Below are positions 1 to 8,400 of a stretch of DNA of 46,592 nucleotides, piece after piece (position 1 is the stretch's first letter; each line of letters opens with the position of its first letter). Under the pieces are notes generated by a model, which saw only the letters and a program-made list of their open reading frames with translations, was not told where the DNA came from and searched no databases. The stretch lies in the IMG/VR virus record IMGVR_UViG_3300047175_000274, positions 1 through 46,592 of that record. One strand, 5' to 3'. The DNA comes from a virus. The position numbers and the translations under genes are program-made.

Positions 1-534
1 ATGAGAACAGAGATAGTTAGCACGACATCGGTACGCGAGCAGATCGAGGCCTTGCGCCAGATGACCGTCAGGCAGCTCAAGGACAAGTACCGAGACGTCT
101 TCGGTGAATCCAGCCGGTCGAATCACAAACAATTCCTTTTCCGGCGTATTGCCTGGCGCATACAGGCGAACGCTTACGGCGGCCTTTCGGAACGCGCGCG
201 CCGACGCGCACTGGAGATCGCCAACGACGCCGACCTCAGAATCCGGGCTCCCAAGAACTTCTTGAAGGAGGACTTGGACGAAACGCGCACGATTGAAGCG
301 CGCGTCGCGCCGACTGAGGACCCGCGGCTCCCGATGCCCGGCACCGAACTGGTGCGACGCTACCGGGGTAAGGATGTGGTTGTTCGCGTTCGGGAAGACG
401 GCTTCGAGTGCAGTGGCCAGATCCACCGTTCCCTCAGTTCCGCCGTGCGCCAAGCTACCGGCACGCCGTGGAACGGGTTCGCGTTTTTCGGGCTGGGCGG
501 CAAGCCGGGGAGGAAGCATGGCAGCCACCAGTAA
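1..534 (+). CDS. DUF2924 family protein
   Basis: A 177-residue basic protein that I recognise as DUF2924. The N-terminal half carries the family's K-Q-F-L-x-R-R-I-A-W-R-I-Q core (about residues 43-55), and the C-terminal third has G-T-E-L-x-R-x-Y-x-G-K followed by the V-x-V-x-x-D-G-F-E and Y/F-S-S-L-S-type stretch typical of the family. The molecular function is unknown. From family knowledge these genes usually lie directly upstream of a large serine recombinase on prophages and integrative elements, as here: the last 17 bases overlap the recombinase start, so the two are probably translated together. The window opens on its ATG, so the promoter is not visible. The family call is fairly sure; any role in integration is inference from neighbourhood. 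Confidence 0.85.
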   Translation: MRTEIVSTTSVREQIEALRQMTVRQLKDKYRDVFGESSRSNHKQFLFRRIAWRIQANAYGGLSERARRRALEIANDADLRIRAPKNFLKEDLDETRTIEARVAPTEDPRLPMPGTELVRRYRGKDVVVRVREDGFECSGQIHRSLSSAVRQATGTPWNGFAFFGLGGKPGRKHGSHQ

Positions 535-2056
535 CGGCACGCCCGCGCCAAAGCCCGTCCGATGCGCGATATACACGAGGAAGTCAACGGACGAAGGACT
601 CAACCAGGACTTCAACTCGCTCGATGCACAACGGGAAGCGGCCGAGGCGTACATCCTCAGCCAGCGACACGCGGGTTGGACACTGGTTCCCAACGAGTAC
701 AGCGACGGCGGATACACCGGCGCGAACATCGAACGGCCCGGCGTGCGGCAACTGCTGGCCGACATCGAAGCCGGCAAGGTCGATTGCGTGGTCGTCTACA
801 AGGTCGATCGCCTCAGCCGTTCGCTGATCGACTTCGCGAGAATGATGGGGTTGTTCGAAAAGCATGGCGTGTGCTTCGTTTCCGTCACGCAGCAGTTCAA
901 TACCAACACGCCTCTCGGGCGCCTGACGCTGAATATCCTGCTGTCTTTCGCGCAGTTTGAGCGCGAGATTATCTCTGACCGCACACGCGACAAGCAAGTC
1001 GCCGCGCGCAAGAAGGGCAAGTGGACCGGTGGGCACATCCTCCTGGGCTACGACCTCGACTCGCGCGCCGGGAAGTTGACCATCAATCCCGAGGAGGCCG
1101 ACCGCATCCGCGAGATGTTCCGCCTCTACCTGGGAGGGACGCCGGTCTCGGAAATTGTCCAGCGGTTCGACAAGCTCGGGTGGCGCAACAAGCAATGGAC
1201 CACGCAGGACGGCAAGCTCTACGGCGGCAGCCCACTCCGTCGCTGCCACATTTACAAGCTACTCGGCAACATCCTCTATACCGGGCAGGTGAAGGTCGAC
1301 GACGAAATCTTCCCTGGCGAGCATGCGGCAATCATTGATCAACAGACCTTCGATCTGGCACATAAGCGGCTCGAACAGAACGCGTGGACGCCGGGCAACT
1401 CCCATCGTGTGAAATTCGAGGCTCTGCTACGTGGGCTCATCTACTGCTCCTGCTGTGGCTCCGGCATGTACTCGACGTACTCGGCCAACAAGGAACGCCG
1501 CTAACGCTACTACGTCTGCTACCGCTCGCAGCAGAAACTTGAAGGCTATTGCACGTCGCGCGCGGTGTCGGCACCGCCTGTCGAGGAGGCGGTCGTCGAG
1601 AGCATACGGCGGGTCGGCGTACACCCGGAGGTGCTTGCAGAGACCGCGCGCCTGGCGCGGCAGCAGCTCGCGGAAATTACTGCTGGCCTGCGCGAGGAAC
1701 TGAACAGGACGAACGGTCGCGTCAAGAATTTGAAGTCGCAGATCGCACGGATTCGAAACCCAGAGGCTGCCCGGTTGGCAGAGATCCGGGAACAACTCGC
1801 AGCAGGCGAAACGCGCGCAGAGGAGCTTCGCAAGGAGATTCTGCGGCGTGAGAAGCAGCGGATCGATGAGAAGGAGTTGCGCCGCACGATGGAGTCTTTC
1901 GAAGACGTGTGGAAGGCCATGAACCTTGATGAGCAGCGGAACCTCCTGCGCCAACTGGTGGAGAAGGTCGGTTACGACGGCCGCACTGGCAAGATCACGG
2001 TGAGCTTCAAATCGGCCGGCGTGAAGGAACTGGTTCAGAAGGAGGCAGTCCGATGA
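518..2056 (+). pseudogene. Large serine recombinase, interrupted by one in-frame TAA
   Basis: The start ATG at 518 follows a GGGGAGGA ribosome site. The intact reading would be about 512 residues. The resolvase domain comes first (Y-T-R-K-S-T-D-E-G, catalytic Ser23; D-R-L-S-R-S near residue 100), then the recombinase domain (about 180-290), then a zinc ribbon and a C-terminal coiled coil (about 360-440). Codon 329 (1502-1504) is TAA. Reading continues in the same frame immediately after it as R-Y-Y-V-C-Y, so the lost residue is most likely Tyr (TAC or TAT to TAA). The stop lies inside the zinc ribbon: C310 and C313 are before it, C334 and C345 after. The N-terminal product would keep the catalytic domain but lose half the zinc ribbon and the coiled coil that controls directionality in this family. 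This is probably the integrase of the element. Confidence 0.85.
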
Positions 2057-2460
2057 AGAGCGCGAACCAAACGCTCCAGATCGAAATCACCATTGCCCCG
2101 GCGAATGGCCACAAAGGTGGCCGCCGCAGACCGGCTGTGCCCGAGGCGACCGACCCACCACGCATTACTCGAATCACTCGGCTGATGGCTCTCGCCATCA
2201 CGTTCCAGGACATGGTTGACCGTGGCGAGGTCCGGGACTACGCCGACCTTGCACGTCTCGGCTACGTCTCTCGTGCGCGGATCACCCAGATCATGAATCT
2301 GCTGAATCTGGCACCCGACATCCAAGAGGAACTGCTGTTAGCGACCGCTGATTCGGCAGGCTCGGCATTGGCCGAGCGGCACCTTCGCCGAGTGTCATCC
2401 CCCACACATTGGGGTGAACAGCGGAAGCTGCTCGGCCAGGAGAAGAGATTGAGGCGATGA
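2053..2460 (+). CDS. Small helix-turn-helix protein downstream of recombinase
   Basis: The 135-residue product begins at an ATG overlapping the recombinase stop (ATGA, 2053-2056), so it was built to be translated with it. After a basic, proline-containing N-terminus (residues 18-40) there is a helix-turn-helix at about residues 60-85 (D-Y-A-D-L-A-R-L-G-Y-V-S-R-A-R-I-T-Q-I-M-N-L) followed by L-A-P-D-I-Q-E-E-L, the arrangement seen in KorB/ParB-type DNA-binding segments. Similar small HTH proteins often follow large serine recombinases on integrative elements. A role as regulator or recombination accessory factor is inference. If the upstream TAA is real, its translation may be reduced because coupling would be lost. 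Confidence 0.75.
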   Translation: MKSANQTLQIEITIAPANGHKGGRRRPAVPEATDPPRITRITRLMALAITFQDMVDRGEVRDYADLARLGYVSRARITQIMNLLNLAPDIQEELLLATADSAGSALAERHLRRVSSPTHWGEQRKLLGQEKRLRR

Positions 2461-2532
2461 GGCACTGCTATAAGCGCCGTTTGACGGTAGAGTAGGTTCC
2501 GCGAACCGCTTGCTGGACTACCGATGCGTCAC

Positions 2533-2561
2533 TTGCACTAGGACCGGCCCTACTGTATCAT
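2533..2561 (+). promoter_or_regulatory. Candidate sigma-70 promoter for HTH-vsr-dcm operon
   Basis: TTGCAC (2533-2538) and TATCAT (2556-2561) are separated by exactly 17 bases, in the only sizeable gap (131 bases) before the next gene, whose GTG lies 31 bases beyond the -10 box. Each box matches the sigma-70 consensus at four or five of six positions. It would drive the small HTH gene, vsr and the methyltransferase. Sequence match only; no transcript evidence. Confidence 0.5.
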
Positions 2562-2591
2562 AGTGTCTCAAGACGTATCGGGACGGTTCCA

Positions 2592-2822
2592 GTGCCCTTG
2601 TTAATCGGAGGCAGAAAGTTGTATCGGATAGGGGAGGCCCTCGCATCGGCTTCGGTGAGCCGGGCAACGTATTTTCGCTGGCTCAAGCTTGGTCGACTGA
2701 AGGACACGCAGTTCAAGGATCGGAACGGGCGCCGAGTTTTCACCGAGGAGGAACTGAACGACCTGAAGCGAGAAGCCCAGCGCTTAGTAGAGGCTCCACA
2801 GATCCCGCTGACGTTTGGATGA
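2592..2822 (+). CDS. Small MerR/AlpA-like HTH protein
   Basis: A 76-residue protein starting at GTG 2592. Residues 11-37 form a helix-turn-helix of the excisionase/MerR type (Y-R-I-G-E-A-L ... S-R-A-T-Y-F-R-W-L-K-L-G-R-L), followed by a winged stretch ending in G-R-R-V-F-T-E-E-E-L. It is the first gene after the candidate promoter at 2533 and ends five bases before vsr, so it is likely co-transcribed with the restriction-modification genes. It could be the controller of that cassette or an excisionase-like factor of the element; the sequence does not decide between them. Its GC content is lower than that of the recombinase, as in the vsr and methyltransferase genes that follow, which suggests they arrived together. 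Confidence 0.7.
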   Translation: MPLLIGGRKLYRIGEALASASVSRATYFRWLKLGRLKDTQFKDRNGRRVFTEEELNDLKREAQRLVEAPQIPLTFG

Positions 2823-2826
2823 TGCC

Positions 2827-3243
2827 ATGACTGACATGTTCACAGCGGAACGCCGGAGCGAAATAATGGCGAACATCCGTTCTGTCGATACTGTACCTGA
2901 GGTTGAGTTACGCCGTCTGGTGCACACGCTCGGCTACAGGTTTCGGCTGCATCGGTCGGACCTGCCTGGAAAACCGGACGTGGTTCTTCCGAGACATCAT
3001 GCTGCGATCATGATGCACGGCTGCTTTTGGCACGGCCACACATGTAAGGATGGGCGTAAGCCGGGGAGCAACACGGAGTACTGGAACAGCAAGCTCGATC
3101 GCAACGCACAGCGCGACAAGAAGAACGTCGCCGCTCTGCGGCGGCTTGGATGGAAATGTCTGGTTGTCTGGGAGTGCCAGTTGAAGAACAAAGAACGATT
3201 GACGGAACGGATAATTCGGTTTCTGGAAGGGACGCCGAAATGA
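2827..3243 (+). CDS. vsr: Very short patch repair endonuclease (Vsr)
   Basis: Nicks 5' of T:G mismatches produced by deamination of 5-methylcytosine, protecting the host from mutation by the neighbouring C5 methyltransferase. Using ATG 2827 (138 residues), the catalytic residues fall exactly on the numbering I know for the E. coli enzyme: E25, D51 in L-P-G-K-P-D, H64, F67-W68 and H69 in H-G-C-F-W-H-G-H. The mismatch-recognition cysteine and histidine segment (H-G-H-T-C-K-D) follows. A longer reading from TTG 2815 overlaps the previous stop and is less likely. The stop overlaps the methyltransferase ATG (ATGA at 3240-3243), so the two are translationally coupled. The family call is confident. 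Confidence 0.95.
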   Translation: MTDMFTAERRSEIMANIRSVDTVPEVELRRLVHTLGYRFRLHRSDLPGKPDVVLPRHHAAIMMHGCFWHGHTCKDGRKPGSNTEYWNSKLDRNAQRDKKNVAALRRLGWKCLVVWECQLKNKERLTERIIRFLEGTPK

Positions 3244-4217
3244 AGCCGACGCTGGCCTCATTCTTCTCCGGCATCGGCGGTGTTGACCTAGGATTTATCA
3301 ACGCTGGGTTCAAGGTCACGATGCAATGCGAGGTTGATAAGTTCTGTCAGTCGATCCTAGCGGCCCATTGGCCCAAGACACCGAGATTCAAAGACATCAA
3401 GGAGGTTACTAATGCAGATGTCCCTGTTTCAGATGTTTGGGCAGGAGGATTCCCCTGCCAAGACGTCTCGCTTGCGCGGATGGGGCCGCGAGCTGGGCTT
3501 AAAGGGAAAAAGTCTGGACTGTTTTTTGAGTTTGCTCGCCTACTTGAAACAGGACGTCCCAGAGTTTTCCTCATCGAGAACGTTCCAGGCCTCCTCTCTA
3601 GTCACGGAGGAAGAGACTTCGGAATCATCCTTCGAACGCTGGCCGACCTCGGGTATGGTGTGGGATGGCGCGTGCTTAACAGCAGGTATTTCGGAGTCGC
3701 CCAGTCACGTCAAAGAGTCTACATTGTCGGCTGTCATCGAGACTGGCGAGGTCCCGGAGAGATACTTTTTGAGTCCGAATGCGGCCAAGGGGATGATACG
3801 TCGAACGGACAGGATGGGAAGAAACCTGTTTCCCCCTTTAAGAAAAGCATTGGAGATCCTCTCACAGGACCAATAACTCCGAGCCTTGCTTACTGCCTCT
3901 ACGCCTGCTCTGCACGACACACAGGCACGGATTGGAGCCGCAATTATGTGTCTTATCCGGATGGCAGGGTCAGGCGGTTGATGCCAATTGAGTGTGAGCG
4001 ATTGCAGGGTTTCCCTGAGAACTGGACGATTCCAGACGTCCTTGATGTTACCGATCCTGACAAGGTGGATACACTGCGCTACAACGCGCTGGGCAACGCA
4101 GTCACGGTAACGGTTGCCGAGTGGATCGCAAGGCGGATCAAGACATATCTCCAGGCCGCAGACCAAAATGACGAACGCCATCAGGAACCTGAGCTAGCCG
4201 GTGTTCTCGCGAAGTAG
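3240..4217 (+). CDS. DNA (cytosine-5) methyltransferase, Dcm type
   Basis: The 325-residue product transfers a methyl group from AdoMet to C5 of cytosine in a specific duplex site. All core motifs are present in order: motif I F-F-S-G-I-G-G (residues 8-14), motif IV G-G-F-P-C-Q-D with catalytic Cys73, motif VI E-N-V, motif VIII Q-S-R-Q-R-V, then a variable target-recognition segment, motif IX R-L-M-P-I-E-C-E-R-L-Q-G-F-P and motif X G-N-A-V-T-V. ATG 3240 overlaps the vsr stop. A Vsr partner suggests the methylated site gives mutagenic T:G mismatches, as in Dcm systems, but the target cannot be read from sequence. The convergent HNH gene overlaps the 3' end by 24 bases and may be its restriction enzyme. 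Bases 3412-3876 are open in a second frame with a strong ribosome site (see the nested gene). Confidence 0.95.
   Translation: MKPTLASFFSGIGGVDLGFINAGFKVTMQCEVDKFCQSILAAHWPKTPRFKDIKEVTNADVPVSDVWAGGFPCQDVSLARMGPRAGLKGKKSGLFFEFARLLETGRPRVFLIENVPGLLSSHGGRDFGIILRTLADLGYGVGWRVLNSRYFGVAQSRQRVYIVGCHRDWRGPGEILFESECGQGDDTSNGQDGKKPVSPFKKSIGDPLTGPITPSLAYCLYACSARHTGTDWSRNYVSYPDGRVRRLMPIECERLQGFPENWTIPDVLDVTDPDKVDTLRYNALGNAVTVTVAEWIARRIKTYLQAADQNDERHQEPELAGVLAK
3399..3405 (+). promoter_or_regulatory. Internal ribosome binding site AAGGAGG for nested ORF
   Basis: AAGGAGG, a near-perfect anti-Shine-Dalgarno match, lies six bases before ATG 3412, inside the methyltransferase reading frame where it encodes Lys-Glu-Val. 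Its strength and spacing match an initiation site for the overlapping frame, not for the methyltransferase. Confidence 0.6.
3412..3876 (+). CDS. Nested overlapping gene inside the C5 methyltransferase
   Basis: A 154-codon ORF read one base out of register with the methyltransferase (its +1 frame) and entirely inside it, from before motif IV to the target-recognition segment. It has its own AAGGAGG six bases upstream. The product opens with M-S-L-F-Q and G-Q-E-D-S-P-A-K-T-S, has a central R-W-P-T-S-G-M-V-W-D-G segment, and ends with V-P-E-R-Y-F-L-S-P-N-A-A-K-G-M-I-R-R and a basic tail. From memory this resembles a widespread family of uncharacterised phage proteins marked by S-P-A-K-T-S and R-Y-F-L-S-x-x-A-x-x-G-I-L-R-R that are annotated next to or over C5 methyltransferases. 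S-P-A-K-T-S is what motif IV (G-F-P-C-Q-D) gives one base out of register. Function unknown. Alternatives are a chance open frame, or a family that exists in databases only as alternate-frame translations. Confidence 0.6.
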   Translation: MQMSLFQMFGQEDSPAKTSRLRGWGRELGLKGKSLDCFLSLLAYLKQDVPEFSSSRTFQASSLVTEEETSESSFERWPTSGMVWDGACLTAGISESPSHVKESTLSAVIETGEVPERYFLSPNAAKGMIRRTDRMGRNLFPPLRKALEILSQDQ

Positions 4218-5372
4218 CTCAAGGTAGCGTGCTTTGGGCCGGTCCTCACGACGCCTTGGAAGGCGAGCCTCTGGTATGGGACCTGCAAAATCACTCAGGG
4301 AGGCAAGTCCGAAATTTCGATCCTCAGCGAGGATGGCCTGGGACTTCTCTGCCGGAACCTCGATGCGGTAGACACCGTTCTCAGCGCGGATCAGGACCAA
4401 GCCCTCGTCGAACGCCCAGTGATGGTGCTTGCAGAGACAGATGCCGTTGCAGACATGATCCAGGTCGTAGTCGGCCCAGGGAAGTATGTGTGCAGCATCG
4501 ACCCCTGCGGAAGTGTTGTGGGAGGTCGATGGGAGATGCAGGCCGCAAACTGCACAGGTAGACTTCCACGCTTGGCGCACAGCCTGGCGGAATCTCGCAC
4601 TGGCGGCACCTCTTGATGCTGCCCACCGTTTCCACTCCTTCACTGTCCGGCGCCGGATCTCTGTCTCGTCCGGGTCCACATCTGCGACCGCGATGGGCGG
4701 AGCAGCAGGCGGCTCGCTGAGCGACGCGAGTAGGTCCGGCAAGGCATCTTGGCCCTCGCTGCGGTACAGGATGCCGAGGTCAGCAGCGCTCTCGGTCACG
4801 GCTCGTTGAATTGCCTCGACTACTCGTTCTGCTTCTTCGGGAACAGGCTGGCCAGACCGAGTGAGCTTACGGTGAGTGGCAACCAGGGTCGCCATTGCTT
4901 CCGGTAGCTGATTGCGGTTGCTCCACACATGATCGAGGTTCGTGAGGCGCTCCACGAGTCCGAGTTGTTCGGCATGATGACTAACGTTCAGCAGAATAAT
5001 CTCGCCAGCACGTAGTCGAACCGCGTCGGCGCCAATCAGTTCTGCGTCGCTGATCTCAATGTGCTCGATCGCATAGCGGTTCGCCTGCAATATCGGCATG
5101 CCTCTGCCAAGAGGAGCGTCAGCTCTGACCGAGTGCGGCATCATCAGTGCTGCGGCGACCTGGCGTTGTAGCTGGATGTCGGCATCAAGGCGCCTGAGCC
5201 TGCGCTTACCGCCCTGGTTCGTAAGTTGGATGCCCGTGTTAATGACCCAGGAATTGTTGAGCACGAGCAATATTCGGCGATGAAACAGGTCGCGCGGAGT
5301 CAGGCCGTTCGGCGCCGACTCGCTGATCTCGTACTCGCCACGTCCGCCGCTCGTGCGGCGGGATATTCGCAT
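4194..5372 (-). CDS. HNH endonuclease, candidate restriction enzyme
   Basis: A 392-residue protein with an HNH nuclease domain near the C-terminus: C273-x2-C276, then A-A-H-I-L-P-W with H295, N309 in V-C-N-G-I-C, and H318 in K-H-H-H-W-A-F-D-E-G. The alternating Cys pairs (273/276 and 312/314) suggest a structural zinc. This is the fold of many type II and McrA-like HNH restriction enzymes. The N-terminal 260 residues are not recognised and would hold DNA recognition. It converges on the C5 methyltransferase with a 24-base overlap, a common restriction-modification layout, so I infer it is the cognate endonuclease. A methylation-dependent or homing-type HNH enzyme is possible instead. The start at 5372 has no strong ribosome site; the 118-base gap to the next, divergent gene must hold its promoter. 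Confidence 0.8.
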   Translation of the reverse strand: MRISRRTSGGRGEYEISESAPNGLTPRDLFHRRILLVLNNSWVINTGIQLTNQGGKRRLRRLDADIQLQRQVAAALMMPHSVRADAPLGRGMPILQANRYAIEHIEISDAELIGADAVRLRAGEIILLNVSHHAEQLGLVERLTNLDHVWSNRNQLPEAMATLVATHRKLTRSGQPVPEEAERVVEAIQRAVTESAADLGILYRSEGQDALPDLLASLSEPPAAPPIAVADVDPDETEIRRRTVKEWKRWAASRGAASARFRQAVRQAWKSTCAVCGLHLPSTSHNTSAGVDAAHILPWADYDLDHVCNGICLCKHHHWAFDEGLVLIRAENGVYRIEVPAEKSQAILAEDRNFGLASLSDFAGPIPEARLPRRREDRPKARYLELLRENTG

Positions 5373-5490
5373 TCTTTAAAGATCTCACCCGTGAGCAGCC
5401 GCTGCAAGACCACGCACAGCCCCACCACCACCGCACGGGACCCTTGAATTCCGAAGTGAGAGGTGGAATCCTTGCTAAGGACATCTGGGC

Positions 5491-8400
5491 ATGAAAATCG
5501 AGCCGGACGGGATTCGCTTATCGGCCACCGATCTGACGAATCATTTGGTCTGCCACCACCTAACCTCGCTGGATCTGGCTGTTGCGACCGGTGAGAGACC
5601 GGCACCGGCATGGAGATCGCCAGACCTTTGGGTTCTTCAGAAACGGGGGGAGGAGCATGAGGCCACCTATCTTGCCCATTTGCAGGATGCTGGACTCACA
5701 GTATTGAATCTGCGAGATGTTGACAGCGAGGAGCGAGCAATCGCGGAGGCGTATGCTGCGATGACAGCTGGCGCTCCAGTTATTGCCCAGGCTACGTTCG
5801 CGGATCACCGCTGGTTCGGCCGAGCGGATGTGCTCCGCCGGGTTGAACGACCGAGCAAACTCGGCGCCTGGTCCTACGAGGTCTACGATTGCAAACTCGC
5901 TCGCGAAACCAAGGCGACTACCGTTCTGCAACTATCCCTTTACTCGGAGCTTTTGGCTGCTGTTCAGGACATCCTGCCGGAGTCAATGTACGTGGTGCCG
6001 CCTAGTGCCGATTTTGAGGCCGAGCCTTACCGTGTGCTGGACTTCGCGGCCTACTACCGCTACATCAAAGCGCGATTAGAAAACGTAGTCGACGGGGCGT
6101 CTCGTAGCCTGCCGACGTACCCGGAACCGAATCTTCATTGCCCCCTCTGCCGCTGGTGGCAGGAGTGCGATGCCCAGTGGCGTCGCGACGATCATCTCTC
6201 GCTGGTGGCGGGCATCAGCAAACTGCAACGCAAGCAACTCCAGATCTGGGAAACCAGCACGGTCGAGCAACTTGCGCAACTGCCGTTGCCAATCCAGCAG
6301 CGTCCCGAGCATGGATCAACAGAAGGATACGTCCGCGTCCGAGAGCAGGCGCGCGTCCAGGTCCTCGGACGCAGGAAGAATGGCCCTGTGCATGAGGTGC
6401 TGGACATTACCGACGACCGGGGGCTGTCGCGGCTCCCTGATTCTTCGCCTGGAGACATTTTCTTCGATCTGGAGGGTGATCCGTTCGTGGGGCTGTCAGG
6501 CCGGGAGTACCTATTTGGATTCGTCGTCGAGGACGGAGGTAAGCCCGTGTACGCATGCCGTTGGGCTCCGAGTGCCGAAGAGGAGAAGGAAGCCTTTGAA
6601 TGGTTCGTGGACTCGGTGATGGCGCGTTGGTCGCAGCACCCGGGATTGCACATCTACCACTTCGCGGCTTATGAGCCATCGGCGTTGAAACGGATGATGG
6701 GACGCCACGCCACGCGCGAAGACGAGGTGGATCGAATGTTGCGCGCAGGATTGCTCGTGGATCTCCACGCGATTGTGAAGCAGACAGTTCGCGCCAGCGT
6801 CGAGGAATACTCGTTGAAGGCATTGGAAATCTTTCACGCGTTTGAGCGTGCTGTGCCGCTCAAAGACTCGCGCCAGGCGATGCATCGCGTTGAGCACGGC
6901 CTGGAATTGGGGCTGTTCACGGACATCGACGCGACCACCAGGAAAACGATCGAAGGATACAACGCTGATGACTGCCTTTCCACACGATCTCTCCGAAACT
7001 GGCTTGAGCATGAGAGAGGAGCGCTGGAGGAAGCCGGCCACAAGATAGGCCGGCCCGCGCCATCGAAAGGCGCGCCCCCTGAAGCGGTCGGTGAACGCCA
7101 ACAACGTGTCGCGGCCCTCATTCAGCAGCTCACCCAAGATATTCCGGCAGACGACCAGGAACGTACCGACGAACAGAGAGCGCTCTGGTTGCTCGCGAAT
7201 CTTCTCGACTGGCATCGGCGGGAAAGCAAAGCAGACTGGTGGGAATTCTTCCGATTAAAGGACCTGCCTGAAGAGGAACTTCTGTACGACAAGTCGGGGT
7301 TGGGCGGACTGACGCTGATCCGCCGGCTTGGTCTCAATGGAAAGCTTCCCGTTGACCGCTACTCGTTCCCTAAGCAAGAGACAGAAATACGCGAGGGAGA
7401 TGCGGTTCTTCAGAAAGGCGACAAAATCGGCGAGGTGTTGGCGATAGACTTCGCGGATTGCACGGTCGATATTAAGAAAACTAAGAAGACCATCGACACG
7501 CATCCGTCCTCTGTGTTCCTGGATACCAGGGGGCCGAACTGGGAGTCCTTGGCCGAATCCTTGTTCCGCCTGGCGACGTGGGTTAGAGACAACGGGATCG
7601 ATGCGCCTGGTGCTCACCGTGCCGGTCGGGACCTTCTGCTGCGCCGACCGCCACGGCTCACTGGAGAAGGAGAACTCGCTCGCCCAAATGAATCCACCGT
7701 GGATGCTGCCAAGAGGGTCGGTATGTCGCTCGATCATTCCGTGCTAGCTATCCAAGGACCGCCTGGCTCAGGCAAGACCTTCACCGGTGCGCGAATGATC
7801 TGTGAGCTGGTCCGCCAGGGGAAAAAGGTAGGGGTTACGGCCGTAAGCCACAAGGTAGTTCGAAACCTGCTGGACGCGGTGCTCGAGGCCGCCGACGAAA
7901 CTGGTTTGAATTGGCTGCGCTGTGTACAGAAGGTGAGTGAAAAACCGGAAGAAGACCCGCCGGAGAGGATAGTTCTGACGACCCGAAATGAGGACCCTTT
8001 GACGACGCTCAACGAGGGCGCTGCTCAGGTCGCCGCGGGCACCGCATGGATGTGGTCAAGAGAAGAGTTCTTCGAAGCGGTCGATGTCCTGTTTGTAGAT
8101 GAAGCAGGGCAGATGTCTCTGGCGAACGCGCTGGCAGTGGTCCAAGCTACAAAGAGCATCGTTCTCTTGGGTGACCCACAACAATTGGACCAGCCGCTGC
8201 GAGGAAGCCATCCCGAGGGTGCCGAGGCTTCCGCACTCGGGCATCTGCTCGCCGGGGCTAAGACGATTGCAGCCGACAAGGGCCTGTTTCTTGAGAAGAC
8301 CTGGCGGCTACACCCAGAGATATGCAAGTTCACTTCCGAGGTCTTCTACGAAAACCGCTTGCAGTCACGAAGCGGCTTAGAGCGCCAGCAGATCGACGGG

